NCBI GenBank assembly: GCA_019722365.1
Contig: JADFUC010001357.1
Span: forward strand, 496,001-560,000
Length of the DNA stretch: 64,000 nucleotides
Direction: 5' to 3'
From: Lithospermum erythrorhizon
Taxonomy: Eukaryota > Streptophyta > Magnoliopsida > Boraginales > Boraginaceae
Shown here: positions 23,879 through 37,000 of the stretch, piece by piece
Layout of the letters: each line of letters opens with the position of its first letter
Numbering within the stretch: position 1 is the stretch's first letter
Notes under the pieces: generated by a model
Seen by the model: the letters and a program-made list of their open reading frames with translations, nothing else
Databases searched by the model: none
What the model was told of the DNA's origin: nothing
Program-made: the position numbers and the translations under genes

Positions 23879-26564
23879 ATGAATATGGATCTGATATTAT
23901 ACAATGCTATACTCAAATGTGATGTTGATATCTATCAACAGTTTAAGGGGAAAATCACTGAACAACTAACATCAGCTAATGAGAATACAGTGCTTCATGT
24001 GATAGCTCAACATCATGATTGTCCAGGATGTGTTACTGTAATTCTTTCGGACCAAAGTACTCAAGTTGTGAAGTTTTTACTGAGTTGGAAGAATTTGGTG
24101 GGTGATACAGCCTTGTGTATCGCTGCGCGAAATAATCGTATAGAGATGCTGAAAGTGCTAATTGAAAGAGCAAAATTACTAGATCAAGAACATGGAAGAG
24201 ATGCAGTTATTACACATGATATGCTGAGAATGGCTAATGAAAATGGAGACACAGCTTTGCATGAGGCTGTTAAACATAAGTGCCCTGAGATTGTGAAATT
24301 GTTAGTGGAAGCAGATCCTGATTATAAACATATGCCTAATAATATGATGAAGACACCTCTGTATCTTGCAATGGACAAGATAGTTGAATACAGAAAGAGG
24401 TTTGATGATATTTTGGAAGCGATTATTTCGACTTGCTCGGATCCTGGTTATGGAGGGCCTGCTGGTGAAACGGTTTTACATGCTGCAGCAAGAAGTTATA
24501 CAGGCTCAAGTATGTGCCTTTTCCTTCAACAATTAATGTTGTTGGAAGTTGGATATCATGTTCTCCTTTAGTCCTTTTCTAGGTACACCTTACACTTATA
24601 GTGAAACTGGTGTAAATGAGTCTGGTTGTCAGAGTAACTTGGTAGTCACCTTATCGAGTTATTTAATGCTCGAACCAGACTCGATACTAGTCAGGCAATA
24701 ATCGATTTAGGTTTTGTTAACGAATTATATCAGGGCATGTAGATGGTTACCTAAGAATTTGCACGACATAATGTGTTAATTGCTTCAAAAGAATATGGAG
24801 TAATACTTTTAACATGTATTAGGTAAATGCAATTTATTGAGTCCTGTAATTAACGGTTATTGATATGTGAGAAAAGCAAAGTTAGAATTTTCAAAGCAGA
24901 CCATACGTGGCTTCTCTGATGGTCAATTCTGTTATTGAGCTCAAATGAAAGAATGATATGTTGCCATACAAGTTATGATCATTGTTTCTTTTAGTTTATG
25001 ATTGATAAAATTATATGTCGATTAAACATGTGTATGACACATTATGTTTTTAATTCTTGATATGTTAGTATGATGCATACATTTAATTCATTTGTCTATT
25101 TTTTGCAGAATGGATTGGCCGAATACACCAAAAGAACACAACAATTGTAAGGCAATTGGACGATCGAGGATTCACTCCGCTCCATCATGCAACATCATAT
25201 TGGTTAGGTAATGATTTGGCAGAAGAATTACTAAAAGTAGACAAAAGTATGGCATATGTTCGTGCTGTGGACGACCAAGATAGGATGACAGCGCTTCACC
25301 TAGTAGCTCGCCAAGGAAACGAATCTGTAATGGAAAAAATATTGGAGCATTGCCCAGATTGCTGGGATATGACAACCAGTAATTGTCGTAATATTTTACA
25401 TCTTGCTTCGGAGAAACGAAATTCGTTTATAATACGCTTTATATTGATGCAACCATGGTCTGTGAATCTCATCGATCAAGTTGACAAATTTGGAAATACT
25501 CCGTTACATCTTCTTCTTCATTCAGTTCCGTATTCTTATGGACAAATCAAAGACCTAGTGGAACACCCCAAAGTAGATTTCTATGTCATCAATGTAGAAG
25601 GCGATACACCGTATGATATGGTGGTCAGGCTTAGTCAAACCAGTGGCTTAACCCCCGAGCAGGTAGATTCGTTAGTTTTGTGGTGTTTTAGTTATAGCCT
25701 TTATTTTGTTTTCCAATACTTGAAGTTTTTTGGTGTTTTAGTTATAGCCTTTACTTTGTTTTCCAATACTTGAATTATTGTTTGAAGTTTTTAACTTACA
25801 TATATTATCCATTACTATTTTAGTTGCATGTTTCTTTTAATTGAGCTTAATGCTTATTCTTATTCTATTGAGTTTAATTAAAGTTGATTTTACATGGCTT
25901 AGTGTATTAATATATTTCCATTTTCACTATTATTCCATTGTAGATTTCCATTATGGAAGAACTTCAAACACTGGTCCCATTGAGATACTATTTTCGAAAT
26001 ACTGACAATCGTAATGATGCATCAACAAAGGAAGATGATGGTATTGATCAAAAGAGACTAGAAAGGTTGGAAGAAATGAAAAGAAATGCAGAGCGACATT
26101 TGGTAGTAGCTGCACTCATAGCGACAGTTACATTTGCAGCAGGTTTTACTCTCCCAGGTGGATATGATGGCAATTCGGGGCCTAATCAAGGTATGGCAGT
26201 TTCAATAAACAGAGCAGCTTTCAAGACATTCGTTGTAACAAACACTCTTGCTGTTATATCCTCATATGCTGCTATATTTCTCTACTTTGCTGCAACATTC
26301 TACAAGCACGACAAGGTCAAGTTATACAACAGATACGAATCCGCCCTTGTGTTGCTTTTATTCTCAATGATAACAATGGTCATTGCATTCATAACCGGTA
26401 TGTTCACTGTTCTGGATAAGTCATTAGGCTTAGCAGTTACTGTGTCTATAATTGGAAGCTTAGGCATTCTCTTCCTCCTATATTTGGTCCACAATACATA
26501 TCAAGACCTTAAAAGCCATAACAGGAACCCGTTCGAATTTCGACCACTTGGAATTGAGGTATAA
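23879..26564 (+). CDS. ACD6-like ankyrin-repeat protein with PGG domain, 601 aa
   Basis: Three exons, 23879-24509, 25109-25662 and 25944-26564, all GT-AG and in phase. The start is the ATG of MNMDLILYNA; a second in-frame ATG lies 6 bases on. Ankyrin repeats fill about residues 30-370, with TVLHVIAQ, DTALCIAARNN, DTALHEAVK, ETVLHAAA, TPLHHA, TALHLVARQG, NILHLAS and NTPLHLLLH marking successive repeats. A cytosolic linker rich in Lys/Glu follows, then the PGG domain, with RHLVVAALIATVTFAAGFT and LPGGY, and four hydrophobic segments to the C-terminus. In Arabidopsis, ACD6 and relatives are membrane proteins linked to salicylic-acid defence and calcium signalling. The family is large and fast-evolving, so a one-to-one name is not justified. 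No lesion seen. Confidence 0.9.
25681..25774 (+). repeat. 50 bp tandem duplication in ankyrin-gene intron 2
   Basis: 25681-25724 and 25731-25774 are identical except for one T/C difference. The copies begin 18 bases after the splice donor of exon 2. Recent, by the near-identity. Confidence 0.9.
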
Positions 26565-26707
26565 TTGTTCGAGGTTATACCAAACCAAGTGTCATTTGAA
26601 GTTTAAATCTTTAGCTTATCCATTTTCTTAGATTGAAATATAAATATATGTTTTTTTGTCTACTGTTGAGATTATTCTTCCAGCATTGTACTTATGCAAA
26701 AAAGAAA
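26565..26707. other. 3' flank of the ankyrin gene
   Basis: AT-rich with the likely 3' UTR and poly(A) region. Nothing else recognised. Confidence 0.4.
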
Positions 26708-26925
26708 TCAGTGTGCTTAGGAGCAAGGTACCCAAGAGTGCCAATAACAACATGAGTCGTTTAAGAATTTGACTCATGATCAGCATTCAACCTTTGCTAA
26801 TTCGAAATCGCCTAATCTTGAATTCATTTCGTTGTCTAGCCAAACATTACTAGCTTTTCCGCCCATGTGTGTACGACTTGCTCCCACTCTTCAATTCATA
26901 TAAATATAATATTCCCGCCCGCATG
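26708..26925 (-). pseudogene. Broken fragment of a lectin receptor kinase (kinase core)
   Basis: Closely resembles 27732-27920 of the neighbouring LecRK, in the same orientation. It covers the part of the kinase from about EEWEQVVVH through DFGLARLYDHG to GTLGYLAPE. Frameshifts and stops break it and the HRD motif is lost. It begins about 340 bp past the LecRK stop codon, so it is probably what is left of a tandem duplicate. The SINE that follows sits at its ragged end. Confidence 0.85.
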
Positions 26926-27069
26926 GGCATAGCCTAGTGGTAAAGACCAAAAAATTCAAGTTCAAATCTTGTTGGTCGCAATGTGAGAATTTTACTTTAA
27001 ATGAGCTTCTTGTGGGTACAAGACGTTGGACTCCTGGAATTCGTCATTCAAATAAATGTTACAAGTAAA
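26921..27069 (+). mobile_element. tRNA-derived SINE
   Basis: Contains an RNA polymerase III A box (TAGCCTAGTGG, 26930-26940) and a B box (AGTTCAAATCT, 26959-26969) at SINE-like spacing, followed by a tRNA-unrelated body. It cannot fold as a full tRNA. It lies between the kinase fragment and the LecRK 3' end. The right boundary is approximate. Confidence 0.65.
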
Positions 27070-27268
27070 AATATGGAATGCATTTATCTTTTATTTGAAT
27101 ATTAATATATAGTTAAAAGCTACCAACAATACAATTTACTTATTCAACCTGATTATGTTTGCCTTATCTATTCATCACATACTAGAAAGAGAAGAGATTT
27201 AGTTTCATATTAGTACATATATTATAGAACAACTAATTAGTTATGCTACCATCAAGCACATCCGTTCT

Positions 27269-29642
27269 TTAGCGACCTCCAAAGATGGATGATTCTGTTG
27301 CTGAGGAGGAATATGAAAAGCCCTTTGAAGATGGATTTGACATTGCAAAATTTTCGCAACCATCTCTACTTGACAATGTCACACCAATAGTTGAAATACC
27401 AAGCAATGATATATCAGGCAAAGCCACTGCCCCTTCCATATACAACATCACTTGTCGCATGCTTGGCCTATCAACAGACTCGCTATTCGAGCACAACATA
27501 CCTAATTTCAGCATCATTTCTGCTTCTTGACTTACGTAATTATTCCTCAAATTTGGATCTACAGCCTTGAGGATGTCTCCTTTCTTCCACCAAGTATAAA
27601 CCACGTCGACTAATATTAAGCTCTCACTTGTTGCTCGATGATCTATTGGTCGTCGTCCACATATAACCTCTAGCAAAAATGCCCCGAACGAGTAAACATC
27701 ACTGCTAGTTGTGGCCTTACCTGTCCTTGTGTGCTCCGGGGCAAGGTACCCAAGAGTTCCAACAACATGAGTTGTTTGGGGATCTGTCCCATGATCATAC
27801 AACCTTGCTAACCCGAAATCGCCTAATCTTCCATTCATTTCATTGTCTAGCAAAACATTACTAGCTTTTACGTCCCTGTGTACTACAACTTGCTCCCACT
27901 CTTCATGCAAATAGAATAGGCCCGACGCGACACCTTTGATGATCCGGAAACGTTGGTTCCAAGAAAGACAACCATTTTCATTCTGATCATACAGTAGCTT
28001 GTCCAAGCTCCCATTTGGCATGTACTCGTAAACTAAAATCAGCTCATTTTTCCTCCGGCAATATCCAAGAAGTGGTACCAGATTCCGGTGGCGTAATCTG
28101 CCTAGACTAACGATTTCCGCAACAAATTCCCTCATTCCTTGCCTTGATTCATGCGAGACTCTCTTAACGGCGATTTCAATCTTGGAATCTGGCAATACAC
28201 CTCTGTAGACTCTGCCAAATCCCCCTGTTCCTAGAAGCTCTTTTTCTTTGAACCCTTCAGTTGCAACATACAAATCTTTGAAACTAAACCTACGAGTTGC
28301 ATAATCATGTTCCCAATCTTCAACAACTTCAGCAAACATCCTCTTCCTTCTAACATAATAAGCCACACCGAAAAGTGACAAAATCACTAAGGATAATATA
28401 ATTGGTGGAATACCCATTGTCAAGAACCTTGATTTCTTCTTAGGTCCTACTCGAGGAAGCTTTGGTAATTGAGACAAAACAAGCTCCTCAGCTTTTCCAT
28501 TGATCATGAAGCTCCAGCCGAGGACGTAATGGTGTGTGAAAACAGAACCAGTTGAAGATGAAAATCCAACATACATCATCTGGTTTATATGTGGAGATAT
28601 GTCGATGGACAATGACAAAAGCGGCTTCGTTGGCTTATCAAATTTCAATGGAGCTATTGTCACGTTCATTTGTTTAACCATGCCATCATATTCCACCCAG
28701 ACTCGCTTTGAGGTGCCACTGACTAGACTCAAATTTCGAAATCCACCATCTTTGTCATCATAATAACCTGTGTCATAGATGGAGTTAATATTTTTTTCTT
28801 TTTAAATATACTTATTCTACACCTAGATCAATTTCCACTCACTAGATAGAGTTAGTATATAAAGATGATTGATAAATGTGAACACCCCATGATGCTTTCT
28901 ACTTCACTATTTAACAAATTATTTGACAACACATTGAGTATTATAATCAAAGAATGTACATGAAGTATCTGGGCTACCTAGGTCCCCTCCATTAGCCACT
29001 TACCTGCAGGGCTCGATAAGCTAGACGTGAGGCCATTTATATCAATCCCGACATGATTATCATCGATATCATGAAAACCAAGATTCTGAATAGTATCAAG
29101 TTCTACAGCAACAACATGATTCGTAACGTTTCCTTCATTGGATTCATTGAACAAGCCAAGATAACTGGCCGGGAGAGCTCCAGGAAGGCCTCTTGTTGGT
29201 GCTATCACAAATGCCATCCCATGAGCACTCAAAGGTTGATATTCTGAAATTATGCTAAAGACAAAAGAAGTTGAAAAGGATGAAGATGCCTCATCTTGTG
29301 TGTTCTTGAATTTGATTGGATTTGAGTAGAAAGCATGACCCTGCTCTTGTTTGGTGCCATTGGTTAGCATCAACAGGCCTATGGGTAGAGGTTTGATGTA
29401 CTGGTTAAATACTCACTTATAAAGATAGTCGTAAATGGTTAAAACATTGAACATTAGATTTTTATAAAATAGAATAAAACATATATACCTGTTGATGTTA
29501 TCTTAGCTATGCCATCAAGGCTCATGTTAGCCTTTTGAAATCCATTGAAAATTAAGCCATTATTGTTGCCTTGAGAGGTTAAATCAGAGCTAAACAATAT
29601 GAGTACTAGTAGAATTGTTACAACCTCGAAATAATTCATCAT
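27269..29642 (-). CDS. L-type lectin-domain receptor kinase (clade IV-like), 675 aa
   Basis: Exons on the minus strand: 29642-29489, 29378-29004, 28767-27269. Introns are 110 and 236 bp, both GT-AG and phase 1; joining them restores one frame. Order: signal peptide (about 1-24), legume-lectin domain (about 25-270) with the GLIFNGF start, SLDGIA, HGMAFVIAPT, VAVELDT and DDNHVGIDING motifs, one transmembrane helix (about 305-327), then a Ser/Thr kinase with GTGGFGRVYRG, catalytic Lys in IAVKR, HRDVKASNVLL, DFGLARL and YLAPEHTRTGK, and a Ser-rich tail ending FGGR. All catalytic residues are present. Such kinases sit in the plasma membrane and sense extracellular nucleotides, wall fragments or pathogens; several act in immunity or pollen development. 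Most LecRK genes lack introns, so the two introns within the lectin domain are unusual. Length is normal for the family. Confidence 0.93.
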
Positions 29643-31659
29643 GAACTAATGTTTTGGCAAAACGGGAAATATTTAGGTTGTCTTCAAGATTTAAGCAAGG
29701 CAAGTGTTGTATTTTAATATGTTGCCTTTGTTCAGAAATTTATTCGAAGAATGTTATATCACTCTCCTTAATAAGTATCCATATTCTGGTCTTTTTCAAT
29801 TGACCTTCAATATTAATGCAGTCTTGCCTGTTAACAGTTGATACGAGATGAGATGAACTGAACGGAAGGCAATTGCCACCACCCAGGTCCCTGAGCTTAT
29901 TTGGTAGTCTACTTGTTCGTGACCCACCATGTTAATATGATAGACTCACATTTGGGAAATTGGGGAGACTTGTCCAAAAGATAGGGACTGAAAATATTGG
30001 GATTGTATTTTTTCTACCAATTTATATAGACTAGTATGCATTGTAATGTAGAGTGTAAAAATAAAATTTCATTTTATGCTAAATATTAAATATAAAAATA
30101 ATTTATAATAATAATAAATTTAAATATATATTAGTTGGCTAAATAATATAATCATATATTCTTTATTGAAATTCTTTAAATAATAATAATAAATTAAATA
30201 TCATGTGATCGGCAAAATTCTTAAATAAGAATTGGCTTAATGATTTTTCATATCGACATTAATTTACGTTAAAATTTAAATAACGCCCTTTTTTAATTAT
30301 ACTTTAAATAATTATAATATTTAATTATTTCGCTTTTCAAATACTTCCATATAATAAATTTACTATTTCAATTTTCTTATAAAATACTCCATACTTTTGA
30401 AAATAAATTTAACTTTATCGACGAAGTTAATACTCGCAAACCTTTCAAATCTTACATTATTACGAGGAGTGCCTCGACAACCAATAATTACTAATAATAC
30501 AAGTGCTCAGGACACAAATAAACTTAGATAATTAATTTTAAAATAATGAATTCATAATACGCGATCAAGTCTTACACTTCATTATCAAAATAAAAATATG
30601 ATTTAATATAAAAACAATCATTATTATAATTGCTTAAATACGACATTGGGACTTTTCACTGAATGAATTATCGATATATTCCAAAACTTCAAAAGTCATT
30701 TTATCAAATGTGTTTTTAAGTCACAAGTAATAGCTTTTGTATTCCAGCTAAAGTTAGTATATATTTTTTTCCTAAAGATATATTTTCACCTTTTAATAGT
30801 TAAATTCATCAAAATAAGTACATGTATATGAAATTACACTAATAAATAGTATTATATTTCATTCTGGAGTAGAATTTAGGCGATTGTGTACCCAATTAAA
30901 AATCTCATAAACATTATTATTACAAGTATGTGTAGGCCCAAAAAAAGATGTAGGGAATCTAAAATCTAGCTTAATTTTAAGATTTATAACATATAAAAAA
31001 TCACATAAACGTTAGCAATGATTTTGGGACTTCTCTCATGTTTAAGATAGTTTCGACGCTTTTAGATTTAATTATTTCGACTATCAATTTACATTTATTA
31101 AATTATAAATCTTATTTTAATTAATTCAAAATGATGTGTTTTTCATATTTATTTACACCTAAACGTTAAAAATGAACACGACAAACATGAGTTATGCTTT
31201 GGTAACACGGCGGACGGCCAGATGTTAATTTATTAACACATGGCCATGAAATGATTATCGTCAGATTCAAGCGCTTCTGAAATGTGCTGGGTGAGATTAA
31301 TTATTTAAGCCTTTACAAAATGGTGATGAAGGCCCTTTCAAATATAATGGCCTTGGGGTCCCTTATTTACTCCGGCGTACGGATTGAGAATACTACAAGC
31401 TACCCTGGGCATTTGAGGGACCGGCTAGAGTTATCTGGGGATGTCTCATTGTCAATGTTGGCTACATGACTTTTATTTTGCGTGTTTAGATGTCTGGCTA
31501 TATTTGTTTAAGGTAGTATGCAAGACATGGTACAATTTGATGAATTTGGTAACTATGCATCTCAATTTATAGCCAACCACTCTCAGTTAATAATCATTCC
31601 GAATGAAGTCAACCATTCTGGCTATCACTTACCACATCACCATAACCAGTTTTAAATTG
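29643..31659. other. Intergenic, no gene seen
   Basis: The first ~300 bases are the LecRK upstream region. The remainder is AT-rich and unassigned, with no repeat boundaries I can defend. Confidence 0.5.
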
Positions 31660-31790
31660 CCTGAATGTCATGAATTCATTATATGTTTATCGGTCATCAA
31701 TTTTCTTGTGCAATCCTACAACTAGAGAACTCAAAAAGGTGCCGCCTAATTTATATGAGTCGGAGGAGATACATGAAAGTTTCCGCAAAT
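31660..31790 (+). pseudogene. F-box-associated domain fragment
   Basis: The frame starting at 31670 reads NSLYVYRSSIFLCNPTTREL followed by KKVPP, the hallmark of the F-box-associated (FBA) domain that follows the first strand. No F-box motif is found upstream and the frame loses resemblance after about 40 residues. The piece is probably a relic of an SCF ubiquitin-ligase substrate adaptor gene. Confidence 0.65.
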
Positions 31791-32027
31791 TCATCTCCAT
31801 TATCATTTTATATGGACGATCAAGAATTATTATTCAGACATGGCCACCACCACTAGGTAAGTCTTTAAACAATTTTCTTGGAATTTATTATATTGTTTTC
31901 TTATAGTTCATAAAGAGATTCTTGTTTCAATTAAGTGAAATTAGTGGATCTCATTATATATTTACTATATGTGTCGAATAACCAATCCGATTTATTATAT
32001 ATCTGGCTAAATTCTCATCTGTGCGCC

Positions 32028-32400
32028 TCGAACTATCAAAATATTTCAAATGACACCTAAACATTTCAACATTTCAAATAAAAGATCCCATACATTTCTA
32101 AGAACCTAACTTTCAAGTTAGTATTTTATGTCAATTTCCATTTGACTTATAACTAGTCCTTAACTCAATGATAAATTAGTCATATTAAAAATATCAATTA
32201 TTTTTAAGGAAAATTCGCCAAGTTCGGGTGCCACTAAAATAAAAATTGATTTTTTTTTTCAAATCAAAATTCCCTAATTCAGGTGCCACTATAAAAAATA
32301 TTTTTCATTTTACAATCCATCATCTTTCCCAATCTACTCCCACTCCACTCGAATCTCCCCCTCTACTCCTTACCCCAAATCTCTTTCTACTCCACCCCCA
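32028..32400 (+). repeat. Dispersed repeat, copy 2 (partner at 0.8 kb)
   Basis: Collinear with 786-1180, ending in a CT-rich segment (about 32330-32430). The proline/leucine-rich open frame there (32246-32503) is an effect of the pyrimidine tract and is not called as a gene. Confidence 0.6.
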
Positions 32401-32529
32401 TACCTCATCATCTTCCCCCCTATGCCCCCAACTCCCGCGATTGCTATTTGAATCCAGCTTATCAATTCTTCGTAGATTCTCTACAAGCTATGATTCCAGT
32501 TAGTTTTTAATCAAATGAGCTACTACTAA

Positions 32530-34017
32530 ATATTTTACCTGCAGAGGCTACTTATCTAATACTAATATTTGATATGTTGAATTGGTTCCTGCTTCAACTC
32601 CGCCTTCCATGTCAATTATCTAATGCTCCCAAGCAGCGTGATCAGCATTACGAAAACTTAGAAATCTGGGTGCGTAGCTCATCCGTAGTTACACGTATTC
32701 CTCGTTTCGGACTATTATCGCATAGTTGTAACTTATTCATGTTAATATACATATAATTTGATATGAAATCCATTTCGTGATGTCATTGGTAATGCAAAGT
32801 CATAACTCGATAATAGATTGAAGCCGTGATATTTACGGTGATCGTTCAAGCGGGATTAAAAGGATGAAATTAGTCTTTAATTGGGCTTTAGGTTAAGGTG
32901 TACTGGGCAAGCATTTATCAGTTGTTTTAATTTAATTTGGTCCCTAAAATAAAATATGTTTAATAGAGCCAGCTGTGGAAACGTATGCATTGCTGTGTTA
33001 ATTATAATAAGTATTGAAGCTGACGAAAGCTTGCTTCGACATAATTACCCTCACAAAATTGATTATGTATAAAAACTTCTAATTACACGATTTTTGAAAG
33101 CCTGTTGTCAGTAATCTGCTCCCATTCGGAACGTCAACGCTTTGTGCCGCCTATTCGAAACGATTTCACACAGCTGCCTAATTTAAATTTAGCCCATATA
33201 TTTGTAAGTGAATTCTCTTTTGACTGATTATAAAGAAAATGATTTTTGACATCAATTCACCGGTTCCTTTCCAAAAAATTGTCATGGATGGACCCATAGT
33301 GTTATTAGTGTATTTATACCCTTCAAAAATTAAATTAAAATACTATGTAGTTCAAGTGGTTAAGTCTTTGGTAAATTTGTAAAAAACTTTCTAGTTAGAA
33401 TTTCACTCCAAAATTTTTTTTATGCTTTTGTTTCTTCTATTCTCTCCAAAATGAATATTCATATTAAAATTTTATATTTTATATGACGAAATAAATATTC
33501 TATGTTAAAATGAGGCTATTTCTCCACCGTGGAAATATATGTAACCATAAGTTCTACTCCCTACTAAAGAAGAACAAAGTCAAACTCATTGAATATTTTC
33601 TTCAATTAAATAATCGACGTTGATTTTTAAAATTAAATTTTAACCACCAACTATTAAGTATTACTATTTCAAAAATATAAAATTTATATAATTGGGATTC
33701 ATATTTTAAAATACTTTTACAATATTAATTTTTAATTTTTTTAATACAAATTAAAGAAGATCGATAATAAAAATTTATCTAAATATATTATAAATTCAAT
33801 TATTTTAAATGGAAAGGAGTGCTAAAGTCAAATTTGGAAATTGGATCGGTCAATTGTCTTCTAGTCATCTCTTCTAGAACTAGAACTAGTACAATCATAC
33901 TTTATTTTCTACCAAGTACCAAACCCCACCTAATCCCACCACATCACATCCTTTTTCAAATCCTTCAAATAATATTTTCGCAATCAATCACCGCTTGTAA
34001 TTAAAATTACTTTATTA
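32530..34017. other. Intergenic and PAT upstream region
   Basis: No gene recognised. A tRNA A-box-like piece (tagttcaagtggttaagtc, about 33350) has no convincing B box. The last ~250 bases would hold the promoter and leader of the acyltransferase gene. Confidence 0.45.
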
Positions 34018-37000
34018 ACGACAAGACGCTGGCAGCGTATCATTTCAGACGTAATCGTAGTGCTTTCGTCGATTTTATACGTGTACGTCTCGACTGTGTT
34101 CGTATTTATACAGCAGGGGTACGGAATGAGTACTTCTGATGGGTTGTTTAACGTTGTTGTTTTTACTTTGGTTGCAATAATGTGTGTTCATAGTTATATT
34201 CGGGCTGTTTTTACTGATCCGGGTCGGGTCCCGAGTTCATACTCACCTGATGTAGAGGAAGCTGATCATGCAATCCAGGAGGTTAAACGCAAGGTAAGCT
34301 ATAAATTTAACATTTTCGATTTTTTAGTTGTCATTTTAACCATGACCACATAGAAAACATTAAAAATCTAGAATGAACATTAATAGAAACTAGATAATCT
34401 AAACATAAAAAGTAGCAAAAAAATATATTAAAAATGTGAAATGTGAATGACAACTAAAAAAATGGCGTAGTGATTGACTTCAATCATTTTTTGTCAGTGG
34501 GGGTCAAGTTCGATGAATATCGATTCATTTATTCATAATGTCATATATTATCTAACTTTACAATCGGCTAAATAACTCGCATCCCATCCGTACGCATAAC
34601 AATGCCCAATCAAACGATATATCACTAATTTGGGACATTTACAAAGCAGAAAGAAAATAACGCACCAAATCGCATACGTTAATTATCCGGTTTCCTCCCT
34701 CAATACGAAGCGCATATTCACCAAGCATGCATCCACTAATAATATCACGTAAGATCAAGCATGTTAATTAACCCCCATTCTACAACCTCTCAACTGAAGT
34801 TTCTTACACGAAACTCTGCGCATTACCCTCTCATATACGCTTCCTTCAATTTTCATAACACTTTTTACAATCTCACCAGTTAATTATAATAAATTCTCAT
34901 AATTCTAAGTAATACGAATAAACTTTTCTTATTCTACCATACAAGCTGATTTCCAATCACTATTGGTGCCATGTTGCTTTTCACACACACAAAATACTAC
35001 TAAAAAGAAGGTGATTGATAGTGCTTCATCAATAAACCTATAGTTTAATTATTTTTCTTCAAAGAAAAACTATATCAATTAACCCGCCTAAAATGTTATT
35101 AATTACTACCAAGAAAAAGATTCTAGAACTTCCTTTTTTCTTCTCCAAGTATTTCTTAAGTTAATACTTCCTGCACAATCCTATTTCACGTATTTGGGCC
35201 TTCACACCCACAACAATCTCTCTCACTCAAGATTAAACTCGATCACCGCCTTCAAACTTCAATCAGCAAATTTCGCCTCGAGTTCATCATCCCAAACTTC
35301 CATTAAAGTTGATCCCCCGACTTCAATACATTTTTCACCAATTCCAACATCAATAACGTCACCAACTGACTATCGTAAGAGACATAAATAAAAACCGCCT
35401 CCGCCGAATTTTCACAACATTCAAATTTTGGCTCTCGCTTCTGCGTATCTTCTCGATTTTCATATCCTGCATATCTGAACAACCCAAGCTCGATCGTCAT
35501 CAATGAATTTCTCTCTTCTTATTTTCCTTTCCGCCGACAACTCCCACTCTCTCGATCCAATCTATCACCTTCGATATTTGACGAACACTTCCTTTCTTCA
35601 AGCAAGAATCCTTCGAGGCGCGAAACACCTCTGCCACAACGACTTTTAACCACGCCCGCCAAATTGACGATCTACGCAACACAACCCTGGGCCGGGCAAA
35701 CCCTGCATTGCAGTTCATAACCTCAACCCGAGCCAACAACCCGTGCTCCCCATCTTCCGTAACTCATCACCAAACGGTAAGTCTTCAGACTCTATCGCCT
35801 AGTGGCACTGTCTCCGACCTCCAATACTAACCTCGCTTGCCTTTCATGGCTTCCTAGAACTTCCGCAGTATCTCCTAGTATCACAACACAACACAAAGTA
35901 ATTTTACCTATTATTATCCATTCTAACATCCAAGAACTCCCCAACCGTGACAACCGCTTCTTAATAACCAAAAACCTCCGTCGATTTTCACGCCAGTAGT
36001 TTATACACCGATCCTCACTTCAAGTTCAAGCCATCTTCATCAAAGCACACATCACCTACGCATTGGGCCTCTCTCCGTGATCCTCCATCTTCTGACGACT
36101 TTCTCCGGTAAGATCTTCCACGATAACCCATGATGCCAAATTTTACATCACCTCTTATCACAAATCTCCATGAATCTTCATCTTCTCAGCATTTGTTTCT
36201 TTCCTTAAGAAATCTCGAGTAACAACCCCGATGCCTGTAAACACACCTCCAAAGTAGCTTAATTCATCTTCCACCATTGGGCCCTACCAGCTAGCCGAAC
36301 ACTCAACTTCAGACACCATCTTTCAACCTACTACAATGTTCTCCTCAATAGCCTTCTAATCATCAAACTGCTTTCTTTGATAAAACGCTAGTATCCAAAG
36401 ATCCACCAAACTTACAACCAACACGCATACCAATCATATTTAATCCTATACCATTAGTCGGCAATCCCATACTCGACAATAACTTGCATCCTATCCAAGT
36501 GACGCACAACAATGTACTAATCGACGATATACTAATTCTATACTTAATAAAAGTTATATAGTAAAATACCCATGAAATTAAATCGATACAAGCACTCTAC
36601 TCCCCTTCAATACGAAAGTTTATTATCCAAACAAGAATCCACTAATAATATCACGAAGATTGTTACAAAGACTCTCAAGAACCCTATTCTACTAATTCCT
36701 CAACTGGGGACAAGCTTTCTCACACTAAAACTCCGTATACAAAGATCTCATATACGCTTCTCAATCTCTCTACCACTCTTTTCACAACCTCACCAAGAGA
36801 ATTTGAACTCTCATAATTCTAAGACCATAAATAAACTTTTCTTATTCTAACATACAAGCGCCGATTTTCAATCACTATCGAAAGCAAGCATGCTTTCACA
36901 ATACACAAAATACTACTCAAAAGAAGGATATTTATGCTTCTAACAAAATAAAAACCTATGCTTTAATTATTTTTTCTTTAAGAAAACTACACGACACCGC

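Noticed and set aside
27269..29642. LecRK as three separate pseudogene pieces
   Set aside because: Both gaps have GT-AG borders and matching phase, and joining them yields a normal 675-residue protein with all catalytic residues.
31284..31469. 61-codon frame upstream of the F-box relic
   Set aside because: Does not contain an F-box motif and is not in a splice-compatible relation to it.
35194..36850. Several 60-90 codon open frames between 35 and 37 kb
   Set aside because: They fall inside the LTR-type element in PAT intron 1, overlap on both strands, and result from C/T-rich composition.
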